Origin: an uncultured Gammaproteobacteria bacterium
GTDB taxonomy: Bacteria > Pseudomonadota > Gammaproteobacteria > Pseudomonadales > Ketobacteraceae
DNA: 50,379 nucleotides
NCBI GenBank assembly: GCA_913063125.1
Contig: CAJXZM010000022.1
Span: 1 to 50,379, forward strand
Direction: 5' to 3'
The position numbers and the translations under genes were made by a program. Below the pieces are notes generated by a model. It had not been told where the DNA came from. It worked only from the letters and a program-made list of their open reading frames with translations, and did not search any database. This document shows, in pieces, positions 49,252-50,379 of the stretch. Every line of letters begins with the position of its first letter. The stretch's first letter is position 1.

Positions 49252-49722
49252 ATGAACATTAATGCGACCATCATCGGTCAAGCGATCTCCTTTGCGATCT
49301 TTGTATTTTTCTGTCTAAAGTTTGTTTGGCCCCCGTTAATCGCGGCCATGAACGAAAGAAAAGAGAAAATTGCTGCAGGTCTGCAAGATGCTGACACAGC
49401 AGAAAAAGATCTGGCGCTTGCCAAAGAAAAAGCTGCTCAGACGTTGCGTGAAGCAAAGCAACAAGCTGCGGAGTTAGTAGAGCAAGCCAATAAGCGTGCA
49501 GCACAGCTTATTGATGAAGCTAAAGATCAAGCTCGCTCAGAAGGCGAGCGACTTAAAGTAGCTGCTCAAGGCGAAATTGAACAGGAAGTAAACCGTGCGA
49601 AAGAATCATTACGCGCACAGGTTGCTGTTCTCGCTGTAGCGGGTGCTGAAAAGATCCTTAACACGTCTGTTGACCAGAGTGCTCATAGCGAAATGCTAGA
49701 GAAACTCGCAGCAGAGCTATAA
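49252..49722 (+). CDS. atpF: ATP synthase F0 subunit b
   Basis: Peripheral stalk subunit (156 aa). One N-terminal membrane helix (about 6-26) is followed by a long charged, heptad-rich coiled coil ([20 protein letters not shown] and onward). It starts [20 protein letters not shown], as in pseudomonads. It lies 12 bp before atpH. Confidence 0.97.
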   Translation: MNINATIIGQAISFAIFVFFCLKFVWPPLIAAMNERKEKIAAGLQDADTAEKDLALAKEKAAQTLREAKQQAAELVEQANKRAAQLIDEAKDQARSEGERLKVAAQGEIEQEVNRAKESLRAQVAVLAVAGAEKILNTSVDQSAHSEMLEKLAAEL

Positions 49723-49733
49723 CGGTAACGGAT

Positions 49734-50270
49734 ATGGCAGAACTCACGACAGTTGCTCGGCCCTACGCAAAAGCCGCTTTTCAGTTTGCTGAAGAGAAAG
49801 GGCAGTTAGCCGAGTGGTCTACGATGCTTTCTTTTACTGCTGCGGTAGTGGAAGACTCTGCAGTAGTAGAGATCCTGGACGATCCAAAACTGACAACTGA
49901 ACAACAGTTGAATATGTTTACACAGATTTGTGCAGACCAGCTAGATGAAGGCGGCAAGAACTTTGTTGCTTTGCTAGCCGGTAATAAGCGACTGTCTGCG
50001 TTGTCCGCGATCTCGGAGCTTTACGAAAAGCTCAAAGCTGAGAAAGAGCAGTCAGTAGACGTTAAGATCACCTCCGCATTTGAGGTCACTTCAGACCAAG
50101 TGAGTAACTTGGCGAGCGCTCTTAAAACGCGCTTGGATCGTGAAGTGAATATCGAAGCTGAAGTAGATCAATCATTAATTGGTGGCCTGATTATACACGC
50201 AGGCGACATCGTAATTGACGGCTCTGTTCGCGGCAAGCTCGCAAAGTTAGCCGAAACAATGAGCGCTTAG
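49734..50270 (+). CDS. atpH: ATP synthase F1 subunit delta
   Basis: Stalk connector (178 aa) linking subunit b to the alpha3beta3 head. It begins MAELTTVARPYAKAAFQFAE and ends with the conserved LIGGLIIHAGDIVIDGSVRG segment. Full length, within the atp operon. Confidence 0.97.
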   Translation: MAELTTVARPYAKAAFQFAEEKGQLAEWSTMLSFTAAVVEDSAVVEILDDPKLTTEQQLNMFTQICADQLDEGGKNFVALLAGNKRLSALSAISELYEKLKAEKEQSVDVKITSAFEVTSDQVSNLASALKTRLDREVNIEAEVDQSLIGGLIIHAGDIVIDGSVRGKLAKLAETMSA

Positions 50271-50306
50271 AGCTCCTAACGGAGCTTGAGTATTGAGGAT
50301 TAAAGC

Positions 50307-50379
50307 ATGCAGCAACTCAATCCATCAGAAATAAGTGAGCTGATTAAGCAGCGTATCGAGAGTCTCGATGCCTCTTCTG
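50307..50379 (+). CDS. atpA: ATP synthase F1 subunit alpha (N-terminal fragment)
   Basis: Only the first 24 codons fall inside the window: MQQLNPSEISELIKQRIESL, then DASS. This is the typical AtpA N-terminus. It is truncated by the window edge, not by mutation. It follows atpH by 36 bp. Confidence 0.95.
   Translation, partial: MQQLNPSEISELIKQRIESLDASS

Overview
This window is the replication-origin region of a gammaproteobacterial chromosome with low-to-moderate GC. The right half has the conserved order gyrB-recF-dnaN-dnaA, a non-coding origin, then rpmH-rnpA-yidD-yidC-mnmE-mnmG-rsmG-parA-parB-atpI-atpB-atpE-atpF-atpH-atpA. On the left this joins plsC-gmhB-glyS-glyQ, as in Pseudomonas and Cellvibrio relatives. 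Gene content (ParABS, a TtpC-type TonB cluster, acyl-CoA catabolism, an integron integrase) suggests a marine Cellvibrionales-like bacterium; the genus cannot be read from the sequence.

Layout. 1-2.2 kb: integron integrase with a possible att site and no visible cassette array, then a TSUP-family permease. 2.4-8.5 kb: a disordered protein, an iron alcohol dehydrogenase/SCP2-like pair, a LuxR-type regulator, and an acetoacetate-decarboxylase-family/ketopantoate-reductase-family pair. 8.7-13.7 kb: a catabolic island with a 2-hydroxyacid dehydrogenase, a GntR regulator, an enolase paralogue with altered active-site positions, an APH-fold kinase and a divergent RraA/HMG-aldolase-like enzyme. 13.7-16.1 kb: acyl-CoA dehydrogenase and HMG-CoA lyase, divergent. 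16.2-21.3 kb: a six-gene TonB energy-transduction operon. 21.6-26.4 kb: quinone oxidoreductase, an unknown protein, a methyltransferase, and a TPR response regulator overlapping a minimal histidine kinase. 26.7-31.4 kb: glyQS, gmhB, plsC. 31.5-37.7 kb: gyrB, recF, dnaN, dnaA on the minus strand. 37.7-38.5 kb: oriC. 38.5 kb to the end: ribosomal/RNase P/insertase/tRNA-modification genes, parAB and the ATP synthase operon, running off the edge in atpA.

The genes around the origin act together: DnaA loads at oriC, DnaN and RecF serve the fork, GyrB relieves supercoiling, and ParA/ParB act on two parS sites seen inside recF. The main unexplained structures are: (1) a dispersed family of nested palindromes whose inner core is shared but whose 24-27 bp outer arms are private to each locus and still self-complementary; (2) three perfect DnaA boxes preceded by three contiguous 18-bp repeats in front of the enolase paralogue, far from oriC; (3) the kinase/enolase/aldolase island, which looks like an uncharacterised pathway. 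No tRNA, rRNA, CRISPR or transposase gene was recognised.
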